From Malassezia japonica (lineage: Eukaryota > Basidiomycota > Malasseziomycetes > Malasseziales > Malasseziaceae): a DNA stretch of 64,000 nucleotides. A program made the position numbers and the translations under genes. Where the stretch lies: assembly GCF_029542785.1 (NCBI RefSeq), contig NC_083370.1, positions 310,001-374,000 on the forward strand, written 5' to 3'. Numbering within the stretch: the first letter of the stretch is position 1; every line of letters begins with the position of its first letter. Under the pieces are notes generated by a model, which saw only the letters and a list, made by a program, of their open reading frames with translations, ran no database searches and was not told the origin of the DNA. Shown here piece by piece: positions 31,580 through 42,736 of the stretch.

Positions 31580-33019
31580 ATGTTGGCATCTCGTCCCCGG
31601 TCCTCAGAGACGCGGAGCCACAGCCGTGTCCGGCATGTGTCTGCGCCTCGCCGCTGGATCGGTACCGATTCAGATGAGGACCAATCTTCCTGGATCGCAG
31701 ATGATATCTGCACCCACTGCGGTGGCCTCGCGCCCCATGGTAAGCTGTACTGCTCTCGTAAGTGCCGCGATGCGGACGCGAGCGACAAGCAGCTGCCGGA
31801 AGACCAATTGTCACAGGACGAGGCGGATTCGGACGGGATTGCTGAAACACTCAAGAGGCTCCGCTACCCGATGACCCTTTCTCCTTCTGTGCAAGGCAAC
31901 GTGGGCCTGCCGAAGCTTACAAAGAGCCGCAGTGCCAAGACCACGTTCATGCTCGCGCGCCAAAACTCTTCGTCCTCTATCTCGAGCGAGGATGATTTGG
32001 AGACGGGCTTGGAACGGCCTGCGCATACTCGACACGGTTCGCGCTCCAGTGTCTCTACGGGGTCGGACTTAGTCGATACGGATCTTACCACTCCTTCTCC
32101 TTGGCAGTCGGGCATTGATTTGGACGACGACAACGAGTTCTCGAAGCTGGATGATGCCGAGCTCCAGCTTCCGCCTGCCATGTGCCCGTCGAGCCAGGTG
32201 CTCCTGCGTAAGGGTACCTCGAGCCAATCGAGCACATCGCTGAAGTCGAGCTCGTTCACGGCCCCCCGTCGTACGTTCATGTCGCCTACGTTGGCCCCAC
32301 AGTCGAACACTGTTCGCGGCTCGGGATTCCATATGCAGTTCAGCCGTTTGCCCGGTTCGACCAACCTCCCTACACCGGTGTTCTATTCTGCTGGACCGGC
32401 GCAGACGCCGGGAAAGATGGGTCATGCTGTGACCAAGTCGCGTTCGTCGGACTCGGCTCAGGATGTCTTTGCAGACCTCACCAACGAAGCGGCGGGACCG
32501 AGCGTGGATCTTCACTCGGCTTCTCTGAGTGACCCGGTTCAGAACCAAATGTCCAAGACGGAGCGGACCAAGTCGTTCTCTGCCATCCAGGGGCGGCTGA
32601 ACCGGCCTAGCAACCAAAGCCCTCTGGGCGTCTGGAAGCAGAACGTGACCAAGACTAAGGCTGCTACAAACCACTCGCCTCGTCGCACGTACAGCGACAC
32701 CTCCGAGCTGTGTGACTGTCAGAAGAACTCTCTTCGGGCGAATGCCGATACGGGCAGCACTGCCTCGATGAGCGGCTCTGCAGGAGGTGCCTCGTCGGAC
32801 AGTCGGACAGCCTGCGAGTCTTCGGACCACATGGAGACACCTGTGCGTGGCCGTGCTCTGCGTCGCACCGGTCACTCGTGCGGATCTGGCCATCGCCGGT
32901 CTTCGCGTGCATCGTGCGACCCCTGCACCTTGCTGCGCCAAGACTCGGCGAATTCCACGACGAACAGCACGGTTGTGCCTGTTCCGACCAAGAATCGCGT
33001 GGCTGTTCTGGACTTTTAA
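31580..33019 (+). CDS. Ecl1-like zinc-binding protein (lifespan/stress factor family)
   Basis: Protein of 479 residues. Near residue 50 it carries ICTHCGGLAPHGKLYCSRKC, the C-x2-C ... C-x3-C pattern of the fungal Ecl1 family (extenders of chronological lifespan in S. pombe). The rest is Ser/Thr/Pro-rich and predicted disordered. A further Cys group occurs near the C-terminus (LCDCQK, SCGSGHRRSSRASCDPC). S. pombe Ecl proteins are much shorter, so this is an extended basidiomycete form. The start at 31580 is the first ATG in frame. Function is inferred from the small zinc motif alone. Confidence 0.6.
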   Translation: MLASRPRSSETRSHSRVRHVSAPRRWIGTDSDEDQSSWIADDICTHCGGLAPHGKLYCSRKCRDADASDKQLPEDQLSQDEADSDGIAETLKRLRYPMTLSPSVQGNVGLPKLTKSRSAKTTFMLARQNSSSSISSEDDLETGLERPAHTRHGSRSSVSTGSDLVDTDLTTPSPWQSGIDLDDDNEFSKLDDAELQLPPAMCPSSQVLLRKGTSSQSSTSLKSSSFTAPRRTFMSPTLAPQSNTVRGSGFHMQFSRLPGSTNLPTPVFYSAGPAQTPGKMGHAVTKSRSSDSAQDVFADLTNEAAGPSVDLHSASLSDPVQNQMSKTERTKSFSAIQGRLNRPSNQSPLGVWKQNVTKTKAATNHSPRRTYSDTSELCDCQKNSLRANADTGSTASMSGSAGGASSDSRTACESSDHMETPVRGRALRRTGHSCGSGHRRSSRASCDPCTLLRQDSANSTTNSTVVPVPTKNRVAVLDF

Positions 33020-33812
33020 CTCGGGATTTCTATGAAACTCATGGTAACAATGGCATATGAGAAGCCAAGCTAGCAGATGCGACTATCGCCTGCTATGAAA
33101 ACCTCGTCAAGGAAAACATACATATACCCATGAAATAGACATTGCCGCACGGCATAGATCTACAATCATTGCACCCTATTTGCACGAAACCATCTACTTG
33201 CATTCGCACGATTCCGGCCATGTTTCGATCACACCTTGATAAGGCGTACATTCGAATCGGTCACGCCACAACCCCACGTTGGCGCCAAGCCTTGTGCCCG
33301 CAGTCGCATCGCAGTCCCTTGGCAGCGCATTTTAATTACAAAAGTGCCATTAGATTTCGAAACCCTAAGGGGCCACGTCGCGGTACCCCAGATCCACCTG
33401 CAGGTACCTCGACCCAATGGTAATTGTGGCCTATGCGCACACGCTATTCAGTAAACCGGCAGTCCACGCACTATGCAAGGCGCATTACAAGAACGCATTA
33501 TTGTAATGCCATCACAGCACATGGGATATACGTGGCCAAAAATGCTTGGCATCAGAAACCAGGCACAGGTTGCGCAGCTGCGCATAGTTTGACCTCGTGT
33601 CAATAGGGTTGAAACGACTCAGCACCATTCGATCTCGAAATAGAAACACATACTGCGCATGCTAGCACTCCGAAATCCATCGATGCACTAGCCTTTCGCT
33701 GCGGTTCCTGATCCGTGGGAGACCCACTCCACGTGCCCAGGATAATGCTTACCTCAGAAACGCCACGGTTCGCGTACGACGCGTCAAATTCTTCAGTTTC
33801 ATCCGTGCGAGG
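33020..33812. other. Long intergenic region, nothing recognised
   Basis: No gene or RNA identified in 793 bp. Notable only for a 14-bp perfect palindrome TGCGCAGCTGCGCA (33571-33584) and two GGTACC sites flanking a short segment near 33383-33412. Confidence 0.4.
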
Positions 33813-35632
33813 ATGGACTCTGCCTAGTGCGTAATTTTGGTAGTGCACAGACGCTGCCTCATTCGGATGGTCGTACTAACTAATCAGTGAACAAGAGCGT
33901 CTCGCGAATATCGCAGAGAATGAAAAGCTGCTACAAGAACTAGGCATTGGCGGCGGCGGCAGTTCCGTACTAGGCACGGTACCTCAGAAACGCAACGTAG
34001 GCGAAGCGGCACGGCGCCAGCGCAAACGGACACAGATCGAGACAAGGCCGACGCGTGTGCAGCCGCAACGCACCAGTGCGCGTCTGCAGGGTGTCAAACC
34101 GGAGGACGACAAGTCGGATTCGTACGCGGTACGTTCTTTGCGCTCATTTCAGGAACAAGTCGCGGCAGAGCGCGAGCGCGAAAGGAAATTGCGTACTGCG
34201 CGTCATGAGGACCTGGATCTCAAGGCGCTTGCTGGAGATTATTTGGACGAAGAGGGTACCAAGCGCCTTCGGTCGGCTTTGAGCATTCGCGACACCAAAG
34301 TTAAGGAGGAGCCCCTGGCCGAGTCGCAAACGGAGCTCGAGACACTACTGCGCTCCATGCGTCTTCAGAGTCATGCGCGCGTAGCGCAGAAGCGGATTTA
34401 CTCTATGCTTTACCACCCCTCGCAGGACAAGGACCTGATCTTTACGGGAGACCAGGAAGGTGTACTTGGCGTGTGGGACGCTCGGGCTCCTAGTGATGAA
34501 GACGCCGAACAGGATGGTTTGCCGGCTGGCTCGTCCTTTGCACTCCAGCTTCATGCGCGTTCGGCTGTTGGATGCCTGCGCATGGATCCTGCCAATCAGG
34601 ACCGCTTGTACTCGAGCTCGTACGATGCCAGTATCCGCACTTTTTCCCTGTCGACTGGCGTAAGCACCGAACTGTGGGCTGCTCCGCCCGATGTGCAGCT
34701 CGGCGAGTTTGATATCCTGGCGCCGCAGAGCCAGGCTGCTGCTGTTACAGCAACCCCTGCCCCGCAACTGGACGAACGCAGCCTGTGGATGGCAGATCAC
34801 CGCGGAGGCCTGCTGCACCTGGATATCCGCTCGAAAGCGCCTACCGTGCGCCGCTGGCAGCTATGCGAGAAAAAGGTATGTTGCACTACTAATTAAGATC
34901 GGCGGCATGTCTGTCAATCCTGCCGCTCCTCACTGCATTGCTACGGCATCCAACGACCGTACGATGCGTCTCTTTGACGTGCGCATGCTCAAGACCGTAC
35001 CGGAGACGCCGGATGCACCGGCTAAGCCTGGCCCAGAAGAGCTCGATGAAATGGAGGCCCTCTACGGCAAAGTCCAGCTGGATTCGCTCGAAAAGAAAAT
35101 GGCGTGCACCAGCATCGACTTTAGCCCTAATGGCGAATACCTTGCAGGTGTGTGCTACAATGATACCCTGAGCATTTGGAATCTGGAGCCTGCGTGGCTC
35201 TCGCTCGATGCAGCGCCTTCGATCTCTAGCCAAAAGGCACGGCGCCCGCCAAAAGGAGCAGCAAAGTCGGGTAAGCTCACCGACTGGCTCAAGCCTGAGG
35301 TGCCTGAACCGACGAGCCTGCGTGAGCGTCCCAAGCGGCTACTCGCTCACCCCCACGAAATGATCCACAACAACCAAACCGGCAAGTGGGTGACACTGTT
35401 CCGCGCGTGCTGGAACCAAAATTCGCAGCTGGAGCCACATTTTTCCATTGGGGGTATGACGCGGCATGCAGAGATCTATGGAAAAGATGGCCGCTTGATG
35501 GCCTCGCTCTACGATCCCGACTGGATCACTGCGGTTCCTGCTGTGACTGCGATGCACCCATTAACACCAGCGCGGATGGCCACAGGAAATGGGTCGGGCC
35601 GCTGCGTGCTTTGGGCACCGCCTAGCGAATAG
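33813..35632 (+). CDS. CMR1: WD40 DNA-damage-binding protein Cmr1 (WDR76 homologue)
   Basis: Nuclear WD40 protein linked to DNA-damage response, replication stress and protein quality control foci; 578 residues. A 14-nt first exon (33813-33826) joins across a 61-nt intron (33827-33887) to give MDSAYEQERLANIAENEKLL, the Cmr1 N-terminus. A second 22-nt intron (34876-34897) joins QLCEKK to IGGMSVNPAAP. WD repeats are seen in MLYHPSQDKDLIFTGDQEG, LGVWDARAP, ATASNDRTMRLFDVR, TSIDFSPNGEYLAG and LSIWNLEP. Convergent with the next gene, 15 bp between stops. Confidence 0.9.
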
Positions 35633-35647
35633 AATGTACAGTACCAC

Positions 35648-36857
35648 TTAGCCAAGCATGGCGACACCCAAGGGTGCAATGAGGGATGCGATGGCACGGT
35701 CGGTGTGCGCAAGGAATGGCACATTGTAGTAGGTATGCCCAGGGAGCCATGTTTGCACAAAGGAAGGCATAGGAAAGACGGCCGCATACATTGGGTCATA
35801 GTACGTGTTGACCATCATGTATTCCGCATAGTATTGGGCCACGCGGCCAACAAGAAGTACCAAGCCCACTGCGAGTAAGACAAACGACAACCAGTGGTAG
35901 GAAGGCAGTGCAACATCCTGAGGCACGTCCTCATCTAACGCATCAGAAGATGCGGAGTGGATTTTATTATGGGGCATAGGCATGCTCTGGCGAGTCATGT
36001 CAACTGCAAGCGTTCCAAGCCGAGCACGAATCGCGTTCAGACGGTCGACATATTGTGCGTCTTCCACAGAAATCTTTTCCAGGCGGAACTCTTTGGAAAG
36101 TGCATCGTTCAGTTCCTTGGACGAGACAATGGCATTCTTGTCGAGCGCGCTGTTGTCCGATAGCTCTGTCTCGATCAGGCGGAGAATATTGTTCATAGAC
36201 GCATCGTCTGTACGGCGCGTCTCATCTGCGTCTTGCTGAAGCACATTCTTGACAAGACGCAGCATGGTCCATAGCTCTTGTTCATTAACAGTACGGTCCT
36301 TGTCTGCAAAAACAGACGTACTGATATCCTGCGTACTGATTGGCTTCACCTCTTGGGTGGTATTGTTCGATTTTGCCGAAGAGCGTCGAACAGGCCGCGT
36401 TAGGGCAGGGACAGGCGTCGAGCGCACGGGATACGTCTTCGGCGTGCGACTGCGAACATGAGCAGGCGGAGAGTTAGGAGGAGATGTCGTGTTGCTTGTG
36501 TGCGAATTTTCTAGCCGCTCATTCATCGTCTGTGAGGCAGGAGTTGCCTCTTGATTAGGCAGGGCCATGTTGGACACTGGCTCGGTTTCGTCAGTATGCC
36601 TGTCCATTGTGGTCTGTGCCCGTATCCGAGCTGCCTGCTCCATGGATTTGCGCCCTTCCTCCCAGCGCTCTTTTCTCATTTTCCTATCGCGCTCGTCATG
36701 CTCATGCTCGCGCTCGTCTTCGGCTCGTACGCGCGCGAACAGATCTGTCAAGCTTGGACGAGGACGGCTCGGACTGTTCGAGGAGGAGAGTAGATCAGAC
36801 TGGGATGCATCATCTGGAGGTAAGTACGAAAGAGGACATACTAATTTCGAGAGACAT
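35648..36857 (-). CDS. Unknown membrane protein, 393 residues, C-terminal transmembrane segment
   Basis: Not recognised. A 16-nt first exon (ATG at 36857) joins over a 28-nt intron (36814-36841, CTTAC branch) to give MSLEINDASQSDLLSSSNSP. The N-terminal third is highly charged (EDEREHEHDERDRKMRKERW), then Ser/Pro/Thr-rich, then a probably helical domain (residues 170-280). A hydrophobic stretch WLSFVLLAVGLVLLVGRVAQ near residue 300 is a clear membrane helix; the remaining tail has many Tyr and Pro and a weaker hydrophobic end. No signal peptide, so a cytosolic N-terminus and tail-anchor-like topology is likely (inference). Confidence 0.7.
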
Positions 36858-36998
36858 GGAATCCTTCGCAGGTAACGATGGCCGAGCCCGCTGAAATGCC
36901 ATCGTTGGAAGTGTTGTGGTTGGGTGACTGATTTCTACAGCTCCACATACACTCAAAGAGAATAAGTATGAAAAGTTGACGCCTGTATACCAGCGAAG

Positions 36999-37092
36999 GG
37001 TCCTGTAGGATAACGGTTAGTCCGAAGGTTTCTGATTCTGCGACTGCAAGTCACGAATTCCTTAAGCCGCGGTTCGACTCCGCGCAGGACCT
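36999..37092 (+). tRNA. tRNA-Gln(CTG), copy 1, with 22-nt intron
   Basis: Acceptor GGTCCTG pairs with CAGGACC; discriminator T as in yeast tRNA-Gln. D arm GGAT/GTCC, anticodon CTG at 37032-37034, T arm CGCGG-TTCGACT-CCGCG. The intron 37036-37057 sits one base 3' of the anticodon, the normal place. Mature length 72 without CCA. Confidence 0.93.
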
Positions 37093-37094
37093 TG

Positions 37095-37101
37095 CTTTTT
37101 T
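37095..37101 (+). terminator. Pol III T-run terminator of tRNA-Gln copy 1
   Basis: A run of T starts three bases after the tRNA end (CTTGCTTTTTT). Confidence 0.75.
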
Positions 37102-37319
37102 GCCCTTGTGTCTAACTACCTCCACACGCTTGCTTGTTCTTGTTCCGCGTGATTTTGACCAATGAGACTGTGACACTAATGTCCAATGCTGAGAACCTGC
37201 CCTGAAAGATACGCGCACTTCTGGCATCGTGAATTGGTCATTTGGGGTGTTGCGTATTCTGTCCTGCAATTTGTCGTGCACTCTAACTGTGCTCGCATGC
37301 CACTGTATGGCTATGAAAT

Positions 37320-37412
37320 GGTCCTGTAGGATAACGGTTAGTCCGAAGGTTTCTGATTTGTGACAACAAGTCTTGCATTCCTTAAGCCGCGGTTCGACTC
37401 CGCGCAGGACCT
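37320..37412 (+). tRNA. tRNA-Gln(CTG), copy 2, with 21-nt intron
   Basis: Exon sequence identical to copy 1 (acceptor, D arm, anticodon CTG at 37353-37355, T arm). The intron 37357-37377 differs in length and in most bases. The two genes are 227 bp apart on the same strand. Confidence 0.93.
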
Positions 37413-37419
37413 TTTTTTT
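37412..37419 (+). terminator. Pol III T-run terminator of tRNA-Gln copy 2
   Basis: Eight T directly at the 3' end of the tRNA. Confidence 0.8.
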
Positions 37420-37993
37420 GGGCAATCATGGCTTTGGACTCGAACTATATTGCCCCATGTTCCCTCATGAAAAGCTCTTCAAAACTTAGAACAAACCAAT
37501 GTCATCTCCTGTGTATTAAATTAATATACTCTAGATGGGAGTAGTTTCAAGCAACAGAATAATGGCCAGCGCTATGTTTGGAGTAGAATTGCTCATAGTA
37601 CCGGAACAATTGTTCCTTTTTATTGCGCGACAGGTAAAATTAACTTGGTAGCCATGAGGCTTGGAGACTCGGCTATTACCCAAATTTCCGAATTGGTTCA
37701 CCGTACCAAATTCGAGAGACCGATGCTAGAGAGGCCCCTAACAAGACAGTTGCCAGCAACCATAGCCTACCACTGAGCCGTATCATGGCTAGAATGGAGA
37801 TTTAAAATACGTCTGACCGCAGCGCATTCTTATTCATGCCAAGAAGTCTCTTATGACCCAAGATTGACGCAAGCTGAAATGCTGCTGGCCGACGCAAACT
37901 ATTGCATGCTTATAAAATTAGAATCAGTGTAATTTACGAAGGGAGAGATTGGGTATGTGGCGAGACCCATTACGAGTGAAGCAACCTACTCAC
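37413..37993. other. AT-richer intergenic region, nothing recognised
   Basis: About 580 bp with visibly lower GC than the coding parts, including an AT palindrome-like GTATTAAATTAATATAC near 37516-37532. No gene or RNA found. Confidence 0.4.
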
Positions 37994-39471
37994 TTAGAGC
38001 AGAGCGGCAACAAAGAAAGCACCCGTGGCCAAGACAAAGGTCATGCACGTAGAAGGAGCAAAGAGACCGGCGGCGCCCGACGAGGCCTTGTTGTTCGAGT
38101 CCGAGGCAGCGTTCGACGACGACGCCTTGCTGCCCGACGACGATGACGACGCGTGCTTGCCGCCGCTGCTGCTGCTCGACGACGAGCTCGAAGCAGCAGC
38201 CTGGTTCTCGTGAGCGAAACCGTTCTGCATTTTCGACAGAGGAACGACATTGTAGGTAGCGCCCGTGTCCGCCTTGATCGTGTTGCCGTCCGGCAGGCCC
38301 GAAGCACGTGTACCGCTCGTGAACTGCTCAAAGTTCGGGTAGGTGATACCGTTCTCGGGGTAAGGTTGAGTGATGTTCTGGCAGGCCGAAACGGGCACGA
38401 CGTTCTGGTACGCGTTTTTCAGCTTGCCGTACATCTTCTGGAATTCGCCCATGGTATACTGGTCAATTTCATGGGTGAGCACGATCGGGGACTGGGTGCC
38501 GTTTTTGGAGAAGATCTTTTGGTAGTTGTTGTCGATCGCATCCGTGGCCTGGTTTCCGTCCGGCATGATGTTCCAGTCGTCGGTGTCTTGCTGCCAGAGG
38601 ATTGTACGCAGACCCAGACCCGCAGCAATCGCACGCACGCGGTCGTCCGTGTCGCCGAACGGAGGGCGCCAGCACGTCGGTGTCACGCCCGTCGTCACCT
38701 TGATCGACTTGGCAGTGTAGTACAGCTCGGCAAACACCTGCTCGTTCGACAGCGTGGTCATGTAACGGTGCGACCAGGTATGCACACAGAGGTCGTGGCC
38801 GTCCACAAGACCGCGTTGGGCCTGGAGAGGCCACTGGACCACATTGGTACCGATGTAGAACATCGATGCCTTGAGCTTGTTCTGCTGCAGGTAGTCGTAG
38901 AAAGCGTTGTGCGAGCAGTTCGGGCCATCGTCAAACGTCAGACCCCAAGTGCTGGGCTCAGGGCAGGTGTAGATATCCTTCGGGATGTTGTCGTGCTTGG
39001 GCTGCTTGCAGCCGGTCGCAGTCCACCAGCAGTCTGGGTCGCTCTTTGGGTCGTAACTCGAGTCGTCCACTCCGTAGTCTGGGGTTAGTTAATCGCTGAA
39101 TACGTACGCTGGCCATTGGTGCTGTCCTTCTTCACCTGCACACTCGAGGGGATAATGTTCGAGGACTGGATATCTTGCCAGACCTTTTGGGCCTCCGAGT
39201 CGTTGTCCTGGATACTGGCCACCTGGCTCAGCTTGGGGAAGGTGTGCTGCTTCACCATGGCGTTAAGGCCCTGCGCGCCGGGGTGGGCACACTCCTGGTT
39301 CGCGTCCGAAACCTTGGCGAACTGCGCCTCGGTCTGGTCAGCACGGCGGACCATGCCGCGGTGCATGAGGGGCACAAAGCCCTCGTCACCAGGAACAACT
39401 CGCACCAGCGAAGCAGAAACAGCCGAGGCAGCCAGGAGGGCCAAAAGGGAGAACTTGGCACTCAGCAGCAT
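37994..39471 (-). CDS. GPI-anchored chitin deacetylase (CE4 family), active-site motifs intact
   Basis: Cell-wall enzyme converting chitin to chitosan; 482 residues. Signal peptide MLLSAKFSLLALLAASAVSA; a 29-nt intron (39079-39107) joins STNGQ to HYGVDDSSYDPKSDPDCWW. CE4 motifs: LTFDDGPN (catalytic and metal Asp), HTWSHRY (two metal His), RPPFGDTDDRVRAI, DTDDWN, and IVLTHEID (catalytic His). The tail is Ser-rich and ends in a hydrophobic GPI signal (FVLATGAFFVAALL). Its tandem paralogue lies immediately upstream on the same strand. Together they would act on the outer cell wall. Confidence 0.93.
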
Positions 39472-39758
39472 GGCGAAGGATGGGGGGATAGGTAGAGAAT
39501 GGATTTTGAATCGGTCACGATGCAATGTCCCTGACGCATCGGAGCCAGTAGGGCAGCTCGCTTTTCATTCTTCCATTAGCGTGCTGCGCGAAATGCACAG
39601 TGCCGCACCTTTCATGCGCGAGGGTGTTGATTAGTCGCTACATTAATTATATCCACAAATTTCCCTCGGCTGTGCGGCTTTACAATGGGACAGCACGGAA
39701 ACTAAGTCGCTTTACGCGTTGCGCCGGAGCGGCGCGGGACAGTGACACAGTGTCGTGC

Positions 39759-41427
39759 CTAGCTCATGACCGTGACAAAGGAAACAGCCGCAAGGGTGCA
39801 GACGATAGCAGAAAGAGATGCCTTGGCACTCGAGAGGCCAGCAGCGCTGTTGTGCTCAGAATAGTGGATAGCAGTCGCGGTAGTACTGGGGTGCGACGTC
39901 ATTGTATACACCGACGTCGAGTCTTTCATCACCGTGGTCACCACACTTTCGCTTGGCGTGCTCGCGGTACTCGACGAGTTGGACGTGCCCGAGGGGTCCG
40001 AGGCCGCATCCGAAGACGTGTATGGTCGGTTGTGATTGATAACATGACCGCCTGCGGCGCCAGCGGCCCCGCCAGCAACCGCGCCAGCGGCGGCATTTCC
40101 GGCATTTCCGCTGCCTCCGTTGTTCGCCGGGGGTGCGCCTTTGTCACCACCATTGTTTGCAGGAGGCGAGTAGGGAGGGGGCGCGTCCTTGTCGCCGCCA
40201 TTGTTCCCACCGTTGTTCGCCGGGGGCGAGTAAGGGGGAGGCGCACCTTTATCACCACCATTGTTTGCAGGGGGAGGGGGAGCCTTGGGCGCACTGCCGC
40301 CCGAGCTGCCGGCATGAGACGTCGAGCTGCTCGAAGTGTGCGAACTGGCATGCGATGACGCGTGACCGCCACCAAGCAAAGAAATGGCGCTAAAGTTTCC
40401 AAGGAGGTTCTCATGCAGCGTGTCGTTGCTCGGCAGGCCGGGCACCGTGTAGTTGCCCTGGATAAACTGCTCAAAGTCGGGGTAGGTGATATTCTCGGCG
40501 TAGGGGAACGTCACGTTCCGGCAGGTCGTGACAGGGACCAGCTTCTTGTCCGTCGCATTCAACTGGGTATAGTTCGAGACAAATGTGCTCATCGAGTACG
40601 CCTCCTTCTTGTCCTGCGAGACCGTCTCGAGACCCAGGCCAGTAGCAATAGCCCGGATACGGTCGTCGACGTCGCCAAACGGAGCGCGCCAGCAGAGCGG
40701 CGTCACGCCAGTCGCGAGCTTGATGGCCTTGGCCGTATAAAACAGCTCAGCAAAGGCATCTTCGTTGCTCAGCGTCGTCATGGAGCGCTGCGACCAGGAA
40801 TGGCCACAGAGAACATGGCCGTCGCTCAGTGCACGGCGAGCATCGCTGGGCGACGACCGGACGTTGGAGCCAGAGTAGAACAGCGTCGCTTTGAGCTTGT
40901 GTTGGTCCAAAAGATCAAAGAGGTCCGAGTGGGTCCCATTCTCGCCGCTGCTCAATGCAAGGCCGAGCGTGTCCGGCTCCAAGCACGCGGCCAGGTCGCC
41001 GGTAAGGTTGGCATGCTTGGGGGTCGTGCATTTCGTGGCCGTGTACCAGCAGTCGGGGTCCGAGGTGGTGTTGTAGCCAGTGCCATTCGTGCCAAAGTCT
41101 GGGTTAGTGGAAAAACGTACGCGAAGAAGTGCTCTTGGGCTTCACCTCAACATCGTCAGGCAGGACGTGCGCTTCTCGAATTTCGGACCACAGCTGCTGA
41201 GCGTGTTCGTCGCCCTGCTGGATCGTGGCGGGCTGTCCAGCCTGGGGAAAGAAGTGGTCGTCTAAGAGTGCGTCGATATCCGACTTTGTCGCATCGCACA
41301 GGACACCGTCGCCGGTAGCACAGTGGTCTGTGCCCAGCCCTTGGGTTTCATTAAATTGTTCGATCTCGGCGCGGGCCAAGCCTGTCGCTAGAAGAGTCAG
41401 GAGGAGGAGTTGATAGTGCCCTTTCAT
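39759..41427 (-). CDS. Chitin deacetylase-like GPI protein with lost catalytic residues (predicted pseudoenzyme)
   Basis: Tandem paralogue of the neighbouring deacetylase; 548 residues. Signal peptide MKGHYQLLLLTLLATGLARA; a 22-nt intron (41099-41120) at the same position as in the paralogue. The fold is retained (LKATLFYSGSNV, DGHVLCGHSW, FGDVDDRIRAI, TYPDFEQF), but LTFDDGP is LALSSGE (about 40935-40965), HTWSH is HSWSQ, RPPFGD is RAPFGD, and the DTDDWN and LTHEI segments are missing. The frame is intact and Pro/Gly-rich repeats plus a GPI tail remain, so it is a maintained protein, not a pseudogene. A binding or structural wall role is inferred. Confidence 0.9.
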
Positions 41428-41994
41428 TCCAGATGGGTGCCTGTCGTTTCGATTACAAACCACGCCGCCTTATAAGCGCTACGATGAGGCTATGCTCAAG
41501 ATGCGCCCTAGGCGCAATAGGTCTTGGCACCGTCGGATATTCACGCACTCAGGGTCGGCCGAGGCATCAATTTGCAGGATGATTTACCTCGAGGCCGCGA
41601 TTCGGACATGGGCCGAATTTTTGCACGCCATTAATTGGCTGCCAGGGGTATTCGCTACCCCGCAACGATTCATGGTGCGGCTGCATCTCGGAGGCAGCCG
41701 AAATGTGCTACGGTATTCCGGCATTGATCGGGCGGGGATTCCCCGCAAAAGAGGGCTCATGACAGTGCCCCGCCTGGAAATTGAATGCGTGTTTGAATGT
41801 ACTGGCTTGTGTGGGTGTGACAAACCATAGCTCATCGAGGGTGTAAATGAATTCAGGGCGGGGGCGCTCATTTTGTCGTCACTTTCTAGATCAATGCAGA
41901 GAGCACAAGGGCTAAAGTTCCGTACAATATTAAGCAGGCTATGAAATGCAATAGGCCATTTTGGGGGTGTATTAATTAAAAGATCATGGGTAAT
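41428..41994. other. Intergenic region with TATA box and three strong hairpins
   Basis: TTATAAG at 41470-41476 lies about 45 bp upstream of the deacetylase-like start on the minus strand. Three hairpins follow each other at 41645-41661 (GGGGTA/TACCCC), 41678-41700 (CGGCTGC/GCAGCCG) and 41732-41746 (GCGGGG/CCCCGC). Short open frames here look non-coding. Confidence 0.4.
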
Positions 41995-42405
41995 TCAACC
42001 AACAATGGCAATCCAAGCAGAAACAGCACCTGCACAAAGCAGAGCCGTCATACCAGCCTTAGTGGTAGAGATGCCCGCCGCGCTGCCCTTGGCATTGGCA
42101 TGGCTGATTGTATATCCAGTGCCATCCGAATACGGAGAAAAGATTGCCGTATCAGATCCTGAAGTAGAAGTAAATACCCCGTTCGAATCTGCGGTGGGTA
42201 AACCAGCCCCCACGCCATTGAGGTCACTGTTCGCGATGGTGGGCTTTCCGTTTGCGATCGTCATCATTGGATCGCCGTTGAACGAGACGGTTGTCGTTGC
42301 CCTTTTTCCCAGCTCAGGCGCCGCGCTGGGCAAAGTTGCCGCGTGGGTCCATGCGGCGGCGAGAAGCACGAAAAGAGCAAGATGATACTGCATTCTGATG
42401 GACAT
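41995..42405 (-). CDS. Small secreted GPI-type protein (tandem pair, member 1)
   Basis: Not recognised by family. 136 residues from 42405, or 132 from the better-aligned in-frame ATG at 42393 (MQYHLALFVLLAAAWTHAAT). A signal peptide is followed by GKRATTTVSFNGDPMMTIANG, Kex2-like KR included. The C-terminus AGMTALLCAGAVSAWIAIVG is a GPI-attachment type tail. A TATATATAA box lies about 20-28 bp before the start on the minus strand (42425-42433), implying a very short leader. Confidence 0.7.
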   Translation of the reverse strand: MSIRMQYHLALFVLLAAAWTHAATLPSAAPELGKRATTTVSFNGDPMMTIANGKPTIANSDLNGVGAGLPTADSNGVFTSTSGSDTAIFSPYSDGTGYTISHANAKGSAAGISTTKAGMTALLCAGAVSAWIAIVG

Positions 42406-42736
42406 ATAGCCATGATATAGAGACTTATATATAGTTTACCTCTCTCTGCGATCTTGGCCAGTCGATCACCATGCTTGCGAATCAAACTTTCCTGCATGCA
42501 AAATTTGGCTTGGCAGCCATCTCGCTGGAGGTCCCTTGAATAAATTTATTTGTAGCCAATGACCAACCAGCATGGCGCCATCCTGAAGCCCTTGTACACT
42601 GGAACAGGAGTATAGACGGTGGTATTGTGACAGAAAGAAGATGGCGTGGATGTCGCTACGGTCATTGTACGATCCCAAAATAGCTCATTCTCCAATACTA
42701 CGTGACCCAAGAAAAAGAAGAAGAAAAGAGGACTGA

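Noticed and set aside
31462..31677. Short open frame ahead of the Ecl1-like gene
   Set aside because: Different frame, no splice signal that joins it to the gene, Ser/Pro-rich without a motif.
34057..34896. CMR1 starting at the internal ATG 34063 region
   Set aside because: The N-terminus with YEQERLANIAENEKLL, typical of Cmr1, is found upstream and is joined by a clear intron to an ATG at 33813.
41492..41830. 112-codon open frame in the deacetylase/GPI gap
   Set aside because: No start context, no domain, and an overlapping open frame on the other strand. The segment is better explained by its hairpins.
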